A stretch of 64,000 nucleotides of DNA from Flavobacterium sp. LHD-85 (GTDB taxonomy: Bacteria > Bacteroidota > Bacteroidia > Flavobacteriales > Flavobacteriaceae). Below the pieces are notes generated by a model. That model saw only the letters and a list, made by a program, of their open reading frames with translations, was not told the DNA's origin and did not search any database. Positions within the stretch are counted from its first letter, which is position 1. Every line of letters begins with the position of its first letter. Below are positions 55,662 to 64,000 of the stretch, piece after piece. A program made the position numbers and the translations under genes. The stretch spans positions 62,001 through 126,000 of the forward strand of contig NZ_JAVFVR010000005.1 of assembly GCF_030929595.1 (NCBI RefSeq). The letters run 5' to 3'.

Positions 55662-56669
55662 ATGGAAACAAAAAAATCAATAGTACATGTAGTTTTGACA
55701 GGTGGAGTAGGAAGTAGATTATGGCCACTTTCTCGTAAAAGTCAACCTAAACAATATTTAGAGATATTTGAAGGAAAATCTTTATTTGAAATGACTATAG
55801 AACGAAATAGTCATTTGGCCGATAAAGTAATGGTAGTAGGGAATGTAGATAATCATCATTTAAGTGGAAAAGTGATGGATAAAACTAAAACTTCTTACAC
55901 AAATATTGTTGAAGCGACACCTAGAAATACGGCAGCGGCGATTGCTTTTGCGGCTTTTGCTTCAAATCCAGATGATATATTAATTGTTACGCCTTCAGAT
56001 CATATAATAGATAAAATGGAGGGATATAATAATGCGATCCAAGAAGCTATTTCTAAAGCTCAAGAAGATTATATTGTTACTTTCGGAATTATTCCAACGA
56101 AACCAGAAACAGGTTACGGTTATATTGAATCTAAAGGAGATGAAGTTTTGTCATTTCGGGAAAAACCAAATGAAACTACTGCAAAAGAATTTATTGCAAA
56201 AGGAAATTTTTTATGGAATAGTGGTATGTTTTGTTTCAAAGCAAGTGTACTATTAGATGAATTAAAACAATTTCAACCAGATGTTTACGAAAAATCTAAA
56301 ATAGTTTGGGAAGCTTCTAAAGAAGGATTTTTAGATTTAGATTTATCAATGCAAATCCCGTCAATAAGTATTGATTATGCTGTGATGGAAAGGAGCAAAA
56401 AAATTAAAGTAGTTCCAGCATCTTTTTCTTGGTCTGATCTCGGTTCTTTTGAATCAGTATACGAATACTTAGTTTCAAAAGGACATCCTGTAGATTCTAA
56501 TGGCAATATGGTAATAGGTTGTGATAGTCATACAACTTTCTTAGGCTTAAGAAATACTATTTTTGTACATACAGATAATGCTAATTTGATTTTACAAAAA
56601 GAAAACTCGCAGGATGTAAAGGATATATACAACGAATTGGAAAAACAAAACTCGGATTTATTAAATTAA
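55662..56669 (+). CDS. Mannose-1-phosphate guanylyltransferase (GDP-mannose synthesis)
   Basis: 335 residues. Nucleotidyltransferase motif LTGGVGSRLWPLSRKSQPKQYL, then TPSDHII, GYGYIES and FREKP. Only the transferase part is present; the C-terminal phosphomannose isomerase domain of the bifunctional ManC type is missing. Makes GDP-mannose. No phosphomannomutase or isomerase is seen nearby. 31 bases after the dehydrogenase. Confidence 0.92.
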   Translation: METKKSIVHVVLTGGVGSRLWPLSRKSQPKQYLEIFEGKSLFEMTIERNSHLADKVMVVGNVDNHHLSGKVMDKTKTSYTNIVEATPRNTAAAIAFAAFASNPDDILIVTPSDHIIDKMEGYNNAIQEAISKAQEDYIVTFGIIPTKPETGYGYIESKGDEVLSFREKPNETTAKEFIAKGNFLWNSGMFCFKASVLLDELKQFQPDVYEKSKIVWEASKEGFLDLDLSMQIPSISIDYAVMERSKKIKVVPASFSWSDLGSFESVYEYLVSKGHPVDSNGNMVIGCDSHTTFLGLRNTIFVHTDNANLILQKENSQDVKDIYNELEKQNSDLLN

Positions 56670-56685
56670 TAAAAAGCATTTTAAA

Positions 56686-57732
56686 ATGAAAAAAATTCTA
56701 ATAACTGGCGGAGCTGGTTTTATTGGTTCTCATGTGGTAAGACGTTTCGTAAACAAGTATCCGCAATATCAGATTTTTAATTTAGACGCTTTAACATATG
56801 CAGGAAATCTGGAAAACATAAAAGATATTGAAAATAATTCAAATTATACCTTTGTAAAAGGAGATATAGTAGATGAAAGTTTTATAAATGATCTTTTTAA
56901 ACTTCACGATTTTGATGGAGTTTTACATTTAGCGGCAGAATCACATGTTGATCGTTCAATTGAAGATCCATTAGCATTTGTAAAAACAAATGTTATTGGA
57001 ACAATGAATTTGTTAAATGCAGCTAAAAATCAATGGAAAGATAATTTTGCGGGTAAAAGATTTTATCATATAAGTACTGACGAGGTTTATGGCTCATTAG
57101 GAGCAACAGGATTATTTACAGAGGAAACGCCTTATGATCCAAATTCACCATATTCAGCTTCAAAAGCAAGTTCTGATCATTTTGTTAGAGCTTATGGAGA
57201 AACTTATGGACTTCCATATGTTTTAACTAATTGTTCAAACAATTACGGATCATATCATTTTCCTGAAAAGCTTATTCCTCTTTTTATTAATAATATTATA
57301 AACAATAAGTCATTACCTGTTTATGGAGATGGAAATTACACGCGTGATTGGCTTTTTGTGGAAGACCATGCAATAGCGATAGATTTAGTTTTTCATGAAG
57401 GAAAGAATCATGAGACGTATAATATTGGCGGATTTAATGAATGGAAAAATATAGATCTGGTTAAGTTACTATGTAAAATAATGGATGGAAAATTAGGACG
57501 AGAACAAGGTACTTCGGAAAAACTAATTACTTATGTAAAAGATAGACCAGGTCATGATTTACGTTATGCGATTGATGCTTCAAAAATTAATAGAGAACTA
57601 GGTTGGAAACCTTCAGTTACTTTTGAAGAAGGGTTAGAAAGAACTATCAATTGGTACCTGAATAACCAAGAATGGCTTCAAAATGTTACTTCAGGAGCTT
57701 ATAAGGATTACTATCAAAAACAATACTCATAA
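56686..57732 (+). CDS. rfbB: dTDP-glucose 4,6-dehydratase
   Basis: 348 residues. Extended SDR with GGAGFIGSHVVRRF, catalytic STDEVYG, and YSASKASSDHFVRAY (Tyr/Lys). NWYLNNQEWL near the end is diagnostic. Makes dTDP-4-keto-6-deoxyglucose, the substrate of the aminotransferase encoded at the window end. The other rhamnose genes (rfbA, C, D) are not seen here, so an amino-deoxy sugar is more likely than rhamnose within this window. Confidence 0.94.
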   Translation: MKKILITGGAGFIGSHVVRRFVNKYPQYQIFNLDALTYAGNLENIKDIENNSNYTFVKGDIVDESFINDLFKLHDFDGVLHLAAESHVDRSIEDPLAFVKTNVIGTMNLLNAAKNQWKDNFAGKRFYHISTDEVYGSLGATGLFTEETPYDPNSPYSASKASSDHFVRAYGETYGLPYVLTNCSNNYGSYHFPEKLIPLFINNIINNKSLPVYGDGNYTRDWLFVEDHAIAIDLVFHEGKNHETYNIGGFNEWKNIDLVKLLCKIMDGKLGREQGTSEKLITYVKDRPGHDLRYAIDASKINRELGWKPSVTFEEGLERTINWYLNNQEWLQNVTSGAYKDYYQKQYS

Positions 57733-57782
57733 AAGAAGATATTAAAATAATAAAAATTCTTTTAAATAATTTTCTCATAAAC

Positions 57783-60287
57783 ATGAAAAAAATAATATAC
57801 GTTCTTGCTCTATTTTTTACTTTATTAATTTCTTTTAATGCAAATGCTCAGGATATTATAAAATCTAAAGACCTTAGTACTGTAAAAGTAGATTATTTAT
57901 CAGATGATGAAATTGGAAAAATTGTTTCTCAACTAAAAAGTAATAAAGCAACAATTAATGATGTTGAATCGATGGCTCTATCAAAGGGAATGAGTCAAGT
58001 GGAATTTGATAAGTTAAGAGCTCGTGTTAATGAATACGAAAGAAAGAATACTTCAGATAAGGATAAAGATAAAAGTAAAAAGGATCAAGATAAATTAAAA
58101 AAGACAGATAAGGAATCGGAGTTTGGAAGAAAGCAAGAAAAAATAAAAAATGAAAAAATAAAAGATTCTTTAAATGCTTTAATTTTTGGTTCAGAACTAT
58201 TTGATAATCCTACATTAAATTTTGAACCAGATTTAAACTTAGCCACTCCTATGAACTACGTTTTAGGCCCTGGTGATGAATTGCAGATAAGTATATATGG
58301 TGTCCAAGAATATAATGCCAATATACCAGTAAGCGTTGAAGGGAAAGTAAGTATTGATTATGTGGGACAAATATCCGTTTCAGGAATGTCTATTGAAGCA
58401 GCAACGCAGAAAATAAAAGCTGCTATTGCTAAAGTGTATAGCACTGTTCGCTCTGGACAATCTCAGGTGAGTATCAGTTTAGGAAAGATACGTACCATAA
58501 AAGTAACAATCGTTGGGGGGAAACAACCTGGTAATTATTCAATATCTTCTTTGGCAACTGTTTACAATGCGTTGCACTTAGCAGGTGGACCTGGAAAGAA
58601 TGGCAGTTATAGAAATATTGAATTGATACGAAATAACAAGGTTTACAAGAATATTGATATTTATCGATTTTTAGTTAAAGGAGATCAGTCTGATAATGTC
58701 AGTTTAAAAGAAAATGATGTAATTAGAATCCCAGCATATACTCAAAGAGTTACTGTTGAAGGTGAAGTAAAAAGACCAGGGATTTTTGAAATGAGAAAAG
58801 GGGAGAAATTTTCTGACTTATTGAATTTTGCATCTGGGTTTAATGAATTTGCTTATACTGCTTCGGTTAATGTTCTTCAAAAAACAGGAAAAGAGTTTAA
58901 AGTTCACGATATAAACGAAAGTGAATACAGTTCTTATGAGCCTCAATCGGGAGATGTCTTTAAAGTTACAAAAATTTTGAACCGATTTGAAAATCGTATT
59001 AAGATTGAAGGTGCCGTTTTTAGACCAGATTATTATTCTTTTACTGAGGGAATGAGAATTTCAGATCTTATTATTAGAGCAGAAGGATTAAAAGAAGACG
59101 CTTATAGCAAACGAGCAAGGGTTATTCGTTTAAAAACAGATCTAACAACAGAAATTGTTAATGTAGATTTAGGTGTTGCCTTATCAGGTGATTTAAATGC
59201 AGATATTGAATTAAAAAGAGAAGATATAGTAACTGTATATTCTATTTTAGAATTTAGAGAGGAGTATAAAGTTACGATAGATGGTGAGGTAAAAAATCCT
59301 GGAGAATATGAATATTTCGAAAATCTTACTTTAAATGATTTAGTAGTTCAAGTAGGAGGCTTAACAGGTTCTGCTTCAAAAAGAGTTGAAATTGCAAGGA
59401 TGATTAAATCTGATGCTATTGATGATGCTGATCCTAAACGTATAGAATTAGTTGAACTAGAGATAACAGCAGATAATAATGAGCAAATAAAGAATTTTGT
59501 CTTAAAACCTTTTGACGTTATTAATATTCGTAGAATGGCAGTTTATGAAAAACCTGAAATGGTTAAAGTAAGCGGAGCTGTTACATATCCAGGAAAATAT
59601 GTTCTAGCAAATAAGAAGGAGAGAGTTTACAATGTAGTAATGAGAGCGGGTGGATTAACATCTATTGCAAATTTGGATGGTATGAAAATTAAAAGGCCGA
59701 TCAAAGAAGAACAATTAGAACAATTGGAAAGCATAAATCTTAATTTGGAGAAAAAAGAAACATCAGATAAAAAAGAGGGAATTGAAGAAGAATCAAATTT
59801 TAAAACTAAAGATACGCTTAAATCTAAGTTGTCAAAAAAATTAAGAGATGAATTGAAATACACAACGATTCCTGTTAATTGGGAAAAAATTGTAAAAGAT
59901 AAAAATCACTATTCTAATGTTACTTTATTTCCTGGTGACGAGATTGAAGTTGCCGTATATAACGAAGGAGTAAAAGTTACAGGGAATGTGTTGCTAACTT
60001 CTGAAATTCCATATAGAAGTGGGAAAGGATTTAAATACTATATCAACTCGGTGGGAGGTGCTGATAATAAAGGATGGACGAGAAAAGCTTATATAATATA
60101 TCCTAATGGTAAAGCAGCGGTAACAACTTCATTTTTGTTTTTTAGATCTTATCCGAAAGTAGAACCTGATTCACAAATCGTTGTACCTGAAAAGCCTGAA
60201 AAGAAAAAGATGAGTGCTGGAGAATGGGCTGGGCTTGGGACTGCATTTGCTAGTTTGGCATTGTTAATTGTGACAGCTTTTAAATAA
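57783..60287 (+). CDS. Large multi-SLBB polysaccharide export protein
   Basis: 834 residues. Sec signal (LISFNANAQ), with no lipobox. A Lys/Asp/Glu-rich low-complexity stretch follows at about 88-140 (DKDKDKSKKDQDKLKK). Next is a Poly_export domain (about 155-230, NYVLGPGDELQISIYG). About five or six SLBB-type repeats follow, each with the turn V.GEVK.PG (VEGEVKRPGIFE, IEGAVFRPDYYS, IDGEVKNPGEYE, VSGAVTYPGKYV, VTGNVLLTSEIP). A C-terminal hydrophobic helix GLGTAFASLALLIVTAF ends the protein. A second, larger Wza-like exporter in the cluster. 50 bases after rfbB. Confidence 0.88.
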   Translation: MKKIIYVLALFFTLLISFNANAQDIIKSKDLSTVKVDYLSDDEIGKIVSQLKSNKATINDVESMALSKGMSQVEFDKLRARVNEYERKNTSDKDKDKSKKDQDKLKKTDKESEFGRKQEKIKNEKIKDSLNALIFGSELFDNPTLNFEPDLNLATPMNYVLGPGDELQISIYGVQEYNANIPVSVEGKVSIDYVGQISVSGMSIEAATQKIKAAIAKVYSTVRSGQSQVSISLGKIRTIKVTIVGGKQPGNYSISSLATVYNALHLAGGPGKNGSYRNIELIRNNKVYKNIDIYRFLVKGDQSDNVSLKENDVIRIPAYTQRVTVEGEVKRPGIFEMRKGEKFSDLLNFASGFNEFAYTASVNVLQKTGKEFKVHDINESEYSSYEPQSGDVFKVTKILNRFENRIKIEGAVFRPDYYSFTEGMRISDLIIRAEGLKEDAYSKRARVIRLKTDLTTEIVNVDLGVALSGDLNADIELKREDIVTVYSILEFREEYKVTIDGEVKNPGEYEYFENLTLNDLVVQVGGLTGSASKRVEIARMIKSDAIDDADPKRIELVELEITADNNEQIKNFVLKPFDVINIRRMAVYEKPEMVKVSGAVTYPGKYVLANKKERVYNVVMRAGGLTSIANLDGMKIKRPIKEEQLEQLESINLNLEKKETSDKKEGIEEESNFKTKDTLKSKLSKKLRDELKYTTIPVNWEKIVKDKNHYSNVTLFPGDEIEVAVYNEGVKVTGNVLLTSEIPYRSGKGFKYYINSVGGADNKGWTRKAYIIYPNGKAAVTTSFLFFRSYPKVEPDSQIVVPEKPEKKKMSAGEWAGLGTAFASLALLIVTAFK

Positions 60288-60312
60288 ATAGTTTTTATAC
60301 ATAATATATTCA

Positions 60313-61368
60313 ATGGAAAACGACGAAATTTCATTAAAAGAATTAATTAATAAGGCAAAAGAATGGTATTGGTTTTTGCTTAGCAAATGGAAGATTATTA
60401 TTTTGGTAGGAATGATTGGTGCTTCCATAGGGGTGGTGTACTCCTTAGTCAAGAAGCCTACTTATAAAGCAACGTTGTCGTTTGCCTTAGAAGATGAAAA
60501 AAATGGTGGGGGTATAGGTGGTGCACTTGGTTTGGCAAGCTCATTTGGATTAGATTTAGGGAGTAGTGGCGGAGGAATATTTACAGCTTCTAATTTAACA
60601 GAATTGTTTAAGTCTCGTACCATGGTTGAAAAAACCTTATTAAGATCAGTATCTGTAAATGGGAAAAATATTTCATTAGCAGAAATGTTTATTCAAAATA
60701 ATAAATGGCGAGAACATTGGAAGGATAATCTAAAAGTCGCTTCAATAGAATTTTTGCCAGCGAGCGATCGTAAAAACTTTACTCGAGTTCAGGATAGTGT
60801 ATTGGGATTGATTTATAATAAATTGTTGAAAGAAGAACTATCTGTTGGACAAAAAGATAAAAAAATTTCTATTATTAGTATAGACGTTTCTTCTGCAAAT
60901 GAATTGTTTGCAAAATATTTTTGTGAGGAATTAGCAAAAGAAGTTGGTAAATTTTATATAGAAACCAAAAGTAAAAAGGCTAGAATAAATATGAATATAC
61001 TTGAGCGACAAGTAGATTCTATTAGGAGGGAGTTGAATGGTTCCATCACAGGAGTGGCAATTGCAAATGATAATACTTTTAATCTAAATCCTGCGCTTAA
61101 TGTTAAAAGAGCTCCTTCTGCTAGAAGACAAGTGGATGTTCAGGCAAATACCGCTATTTTAACGGAATTGGTTAAGCAGGCAGAATTGGCTAAGGTAACT
61201 CTTAGAAAAGAAACGCCTCTAATTCAAGTGATAGATAGACCAATTTTACCACTCGCAAAAGAAAGGTTTGGTAAAGCGAAAGGAATTATTATCGGTGGTT
61301 TTTTTGGTGTTTTTTTTACGGTCATATATTTGATTGTAAAACGGATTTTGCGTAGTTTGAATGCCTAA
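60313..61368 (+). CDS. Wzz-type chain-length determinant without kinase domain
   Basis: 351 residues. TM1 at about 28-50 (KIIILVGMIGASIGVVYSLV) and C-terminal TM (GIIIGGFFGVFFTVIYLIV, about 322-340) enclose a periplasmic region with a Gly-rich segment (about 57-85) and coiled coil. No Walker motifs, unlike the first Wzc. It sits 25 bases after the large SLBB protein, suggesting that the two form a pair. Confidence 0.85.
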   Translation: MENDEISLKELINKAKEWYWFLLSKWKIIILVGMIGASIGVVYSLVKKPTYKATLSFALEDEKNGGGIGGALGLASSFGLDLGSSGGGIFTASNLTELFKSRTMVEKTLLRSVSVNGKNISLAEMFIQNNKWREHWKDNLKVASIEFLPASDRKNFTRVQDSVLGLIYNKLLKEELSVGQKDKKISIISIDVSSANELFAKYFCEELAKEVGKFYIETKSKKARINMNILERQVDSIRRELNGSITGVAIANDNTFNLNPALNVKRAPSARRQVDVQANTAILTELVKQAELAKVTLRKETPLIQVIDRPILPLAKERFGKAKGIIIGGFFGVFFTVIYLIVKRILRSLNA

Positions 61369-61377
61369 ATTGTGTAT

Positions 61378-61398
61378 TAAACTTTCTCTTAAAGTTTA
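61378..61398 (+). terminator. Weak AT-only hairpin after the Wzz-type gene
   Basis: TAAACTTT / AAAGTTTA with loop CTCTT, followed by TTTTAGAATTTT. Too AT-rich to be a sure terminator. The 143-base gap ends with TACTTTTA (one mismatch from the -7 box) before the flippase start. Confidence 0.3.
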
Positions 61399-61511
61399 TT
61401 TTAGAATTTTAGTAGAAATCAAGTAAAGTTTAAATTAAATAAAGGCTTACTATGATGAAGCAAATGTGCGCAACTTTAAAATAATAATAATGTGCTTACT
61501 TTTAGTTTGAT

Positions 61512-62945
61512 ATGTCATTAAAAAAAGAGACTATAAAAGGTTTTGTTTGGTCATTTTTACAGCAATTTTCCACGCAATTGATCACGTTTTTAGTTCAAAT
61601 AGTTTTGGCAAGAGTTCTTCTTCCTTCAGAATTTGGCTTGATAGGAATGCTAACTGTATTTATTGGAATTGCCACGGCATTTTTTGAAGGTGGAATGACA
61701 AGTTCTTTAATCAGAGTTTCAAAAACAGACACGAGAGATTATTCAACTGTTTTTTTTTTTAATTTAGGAGTTAGTTTATTAGTATATCTTCTGTTTTTTG
61801 CGTTTGCTCCTTATATAGCGCTGTTTTATAAACAACCTTTACTTACAGATATAGCTAGGATATATGGGCTTTCCTTTGTTTTTTTAGCATTCGGAACTGT
61901 TCAAAATACTATTTTAATTAGAGAAATGAAATTTAAAAAGCAGGCAGTCATTACATTTCCTGCATTATTAAGTGGAAGTTTTTTAGGTGTTGTTCTGGCT
62001 TACAATAATTTTGGGGTATGGTCTTTAGTATATTCAATGCTTTTGACTAACCTATTGACATCTGTTTTTTTGTGGTTTTCATCCGATTGGCGTCCAGAAT
62101 TTATTTTTGACATAGATAAATTTAAATTGCATTTCCATTTCGGATACAAGATGACTATTTCTTCGCTTTTAGATACTGTTTTTACCAATATTTATCAGAT
62201 AATTATTGGTAGAATTTATTCACCAGTTACGGTAGGATATTACACTAGAGCTAATTCATTAATGATGTTGCCCGTAGGTAATATTTCAGTTGCTTTAAAT
62301 AAAGTAGTTTTCCCTTTATTTGCTAAAGTGCAAGATGATATATCAGCTTTGAGAGAAGCATACAAGAAGATTATGTTGATTGTTCTTTTTATTGTAACTC
62401 CAATCATTGTACTGATGGCATTGTTAGGAAATGAGTTAGTTGTTTTTTTATTTACAGAAAAATGGTTGCCAGTTGTACCAATATTTCAGATTATTTGTTT
62501 TTCAGGTATTTTATATCCCTTGCATATGTATAATTTGTTGATACTTCAAGTAAAAGGCAGAAGTGATTTGTTTTTAAGATTAGAGGTTATAAAAAAAATA
62601 ATTTTAATTTTCATAATTTTAATTTCTGTTTTTTATGGTTTTACTGCATTGTTGTTTGGATATGTTATTGCATCAATAATTGCACTTTTTATAAATACTC
62701 ATTATGCAGGCTCTATTATTGATTATACAATGAAAAGGCAATTATTTGATATCTTCCCTATTTTTGCTATTTCTATTTGTATGGGCTTAATCGTTTTTTT
62801 AGTTAATAATAATTTAATTGCTTACAATAATATATCGCGACTTGTAATTAGTAGCATTGTAGGAACAATAATTTATATTTTTTTGGCTTTTGTATTTAAA
62901 TTTCAAACTCTAAGTGATATTAGAAACATAATAAAAAAACAATGA
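61512..62945 (+). CDS. Wzx-type lipid-linked oligosaccharide flippase (MOP superfamily, WzxC-like)
   Basis: 477 residues with 12-14 hydrophobic segments. Opening LKKETIKGFVWSFLQQFSTQLITFLVQIVLARVLLPSEFG (first part as landmark) is typical of Polysacc_synt/WzxC-type flippases of the LPS and exopolysaccharide families. It moves the undecaprenyl-linked repeat unit across the inner membrane. The very AT-rich DNA and poor conservation are typical of such genes. ATGA overlap with the next gene. Confidence 0.9.
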   Translation: MSLKKETIKGFVWSFLQQFSTQLITFLVQIVLARVLLPSEFGLIGMLTVFIGIATAFFEGGMTSSLIRVSKTDTRDYSTVFFFNLGVSLLVYLLFFAFAPYIALFYKQPLLTDIARIYGLSFVFLAFGTVQNTILIREMKFKKQAVITFPALLSGSFLGVVLAYNNFGVWSLVYSMLLTNLLTSVFLWFSSDWRPEFIFDIDKFKLHFHFGYKMTISSLLDTVFTNIYQIIIGRIYSPVTVGYYTRANSLMMLPVGNISVALNKVVFPLFAKVQDDISALREAYKKIMLIVLFIVTPIIVLMALLGNELVVFLFTEKWLPVVPIFQIICFSGILYPLHMYNLLILQVKGRSDLFLRLEVIKKIILIFIILISVFYGFTALLFGYVIASIIALFINTHYAGSIIDYTMKRQLFDIFPIFAISICMGLIVFLVNNNLIAYNNISRLVISSIVGTIIYIFLAFVFKFQTLSDIRNIIKKQ

Positions 62946-64000
62946 TACCAGTTACTAAACCATTTTTACCCCCACAAGAAGATTATAAACAATTGGTTGA
63001 CGGGATTTGGAAGAGACAGTGGTTGACCAATATGGGGCCATTAGCTAGTGAACTCGAAATGAATCTTAAAGAATATCTTAAAGTAGATCATCTATTATTT
63101 GTTACTAATGGAACTGTAGCATTGCAGATGGCTATTAAAGCTCTTGATTTGAAAGGAGAAATAATTACGACTCCTTTTTCATTTGTAGCAACAACTTCTT
63201 GTGTTGTTTGGGAAGGATGCACTCCAGTTTTTGTTGATATAGATGAGAATACATTAAATATTGATGCTTCAAAAATCGAAAATGGAATAACTGAAAAAAC
63301 GGAAGCAATTTTAGCTACTCACGTTTATGGTAATCCTTGTGATGTGGTTGCTATTGAAAATATTGCAAAAAAGCACAACTTGAAAGTAATTTACGATGGT
63401 GCCCATGCTTTTGGAGTACAAGTTAATGGAAAATCTATTTTCGAATATGGTGATATTACGACATGTTCTCTTCATGCTACGAAATTGTATCATTCAATTG
63501 AGGGGGGGCTAATTGTAACAAAATGTGCTGATTTACTCAAGAAACTTGCCTATATCCGTAATTTTGGGATCTCAGGTTTTGATCGTTTTTCTGAATTAGG
63601 TATAAATGGAAAAAATTCCGAATTTCATGCAGCGATGGGACTCGTGAATCTAAATCATATTGAAAGTATACATAATAACAGAAAATCGATAGTGTCAAGA
63701 TATGACGAAAAACTAAAAACATTAAAAGCTTATCGACCAGTTTGGCATAAAGATTCTGAGCAAAATTTTGCATATTATTGCGTGGTACTAGAGAGTGAAG
63801 AATTGTTGTTAAAAATTAAATCAACACTTGATAGTAGTGAAATTTTTACAAGACGTTACTTCTATCCTTCGTTAGCAAGTGCTTTGCCATATCTTGAACC
63901 GAAAAAATTTAGCGTGACCGATGCTATTTCTAAACGAGTTTTGTGTTTACCATTATATTATGATTTAACCTTAGAAGAGGTAGATTTGATTTGTAGATTA
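62942..64000 (+). CDS. DegT/DnrJ/EryC1/StrS-type sugar aminotransferase (partial, runs off the window)
   Basis: 353 codons are visible from ATG 62942, with no stop before the window end. PLP-dependent transaminase: Lys181 in SLHATKLYHSIEGG forms the internal aldimine, Asp152 in IYDGAHAFG contacts the cofactor, and KRQWLTNMGP is a family landmark. The start resembles VioA-like enzymes that make dTDP-4-amino-4,6-dideoxyglucose from the RfbB product; this is a likeness, not proof. It overlaps the flippase stop by four bases (ATGA), so translation is probably coupled. Confidence 0.85.
   Translation, partial: MIPVTKPFLPPQEDYKQLVDGIWKRQWLTNMGPLASELEMNLKEYLKVDHLLFVTNGTVALQMAIKALDLKGEIITTPFSFVATTSCVVWEGCTPVFVDIDENTLNIDASKIENGITEKTEAILATHVYGNPCDVVAIENIAKKHNLKVIYDGAHAFGVQVNGKSIFEYGDITTCSLHATKLYHSIEGGLIVTKCADLLKKLAYIRNFGISGFDRFSELGINGKNSEFHAAMGLVNLNHIESIHNNRKSIVSRYDEKLKTLKAYRPVWHKDSEQNFAYYCVVLESEELLLKIKSTLDSSEIFTRRYFYPSLASALPYLEPKKFSVTDAISKRVLCLPLYYDLTLEEVDLICRL

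Noticed and set aside
47862..61368. Recently acquired island starting at recR
   Set aside because: Polysaccharide clusters vary between strains and the flippase is very AT-rich, but no integrase, tRNA, direct repeats or clear composition break is visible at the left border.

Overview
The window looks like the chromosome of a Flavobacterium-type member of the Bacteroidota. The DNA is AT-rich. Outer-membrane uptake is of the SusC/SusD type, lipoprotein signals are followed by acidic residues, and the antiterminator is of the UpxY family. Start codons mostly lack Shine-Dalgarno sequences. Several genes are preceded by the TAnnTTTG -7 promoter box of this phylum, sometimes with a TTG/TTTG element 19-20 bases upstream. 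No tRNA, rRNA, CRISPR array, insertion sequence or prophage was seen.

Layout. (1) 1-8.9 kb holds unlinked housekeeping genes: peptidoglycan recycling ligase Mpl, a DUF1287 lipoprotein, RadC, a YjjG-like HAD phosphatase, RarA, a rhomboid protease, a DUF2490 protein, RlmB and two secreted proteins of unknown function. (2) 8.9-22.0 kb is read entirely on the minus strand. An Omp85-like barrel comes first, then two successive SusC/SusD pairs. The second pair carries two extra small lipoproteins (DUF5012-like and lipid-binding-like). No glycoside hydrolase, peptidase or regulator is present, so the substrate cannot be read from context. (3) 22.1-39.7 kb is the str / S10 / spc / alpha ribosomal supercluster on the plus strand, from rpsL to rplQ, with fusA, secY, infA, rpmJ and rpoA. 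It is cut by a terminator and a new promoter between rpsJ and rplC. Candidate regulatory RNA hairpins precede rplC, rpsH and rpsD. (4) 39.8-47.8 kb holds central metabolism and maintenance genes: carA, eno, gltA, an arginine-deiminase-family enzyme with ctlX, marC, a CoA-binding protein and recR. (5) 47.9-64.0 kb is an exopolysaccharide/capsule cluster that runs off the window end. It contains a Wza-like lipoprotein and Wzc-like kinase, a WbpP-like epimerase, UDP-glucose dehydrogenase, UpxY antiterminator, WbpO/TviB-like dehydrogenase, mannose-1-phosphate guanylyltransferase, RfbB, a large multi-SLBB export protein with a kinase-less Wzz protein, a Wzx flippase and a DegT-type sugar aminotransferase.

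How the parts work together. In the sugar cluster, the WbpP-like and WbpO-like enzymes would make UDP-GalNAcA from UDP-GlcNAc, Ugd would make UDP-glucuronate, and RfbB plus the DegT enzyme would make a dTDP-amino-deoxyhexose. GDP-mannose is also supplied. This predicts an acidic, amino-sugar-containing polymer assembled by a Wzx-dependent route. The cluster encodes two different periplasmic/outer-membrane export sets.

Most of the window is ordinary core genome and I see no clear new system. The most interesting stretch is the 283-base gap after upxY (54058-54340). It holds a terminator, a perfect dyad touching a strong promoter, and a leader RNA that can fold as a three-way junction. Next are the AGGAGG-containing hairpin before rpsH and the transcriptional split between rpsJ and rplC.
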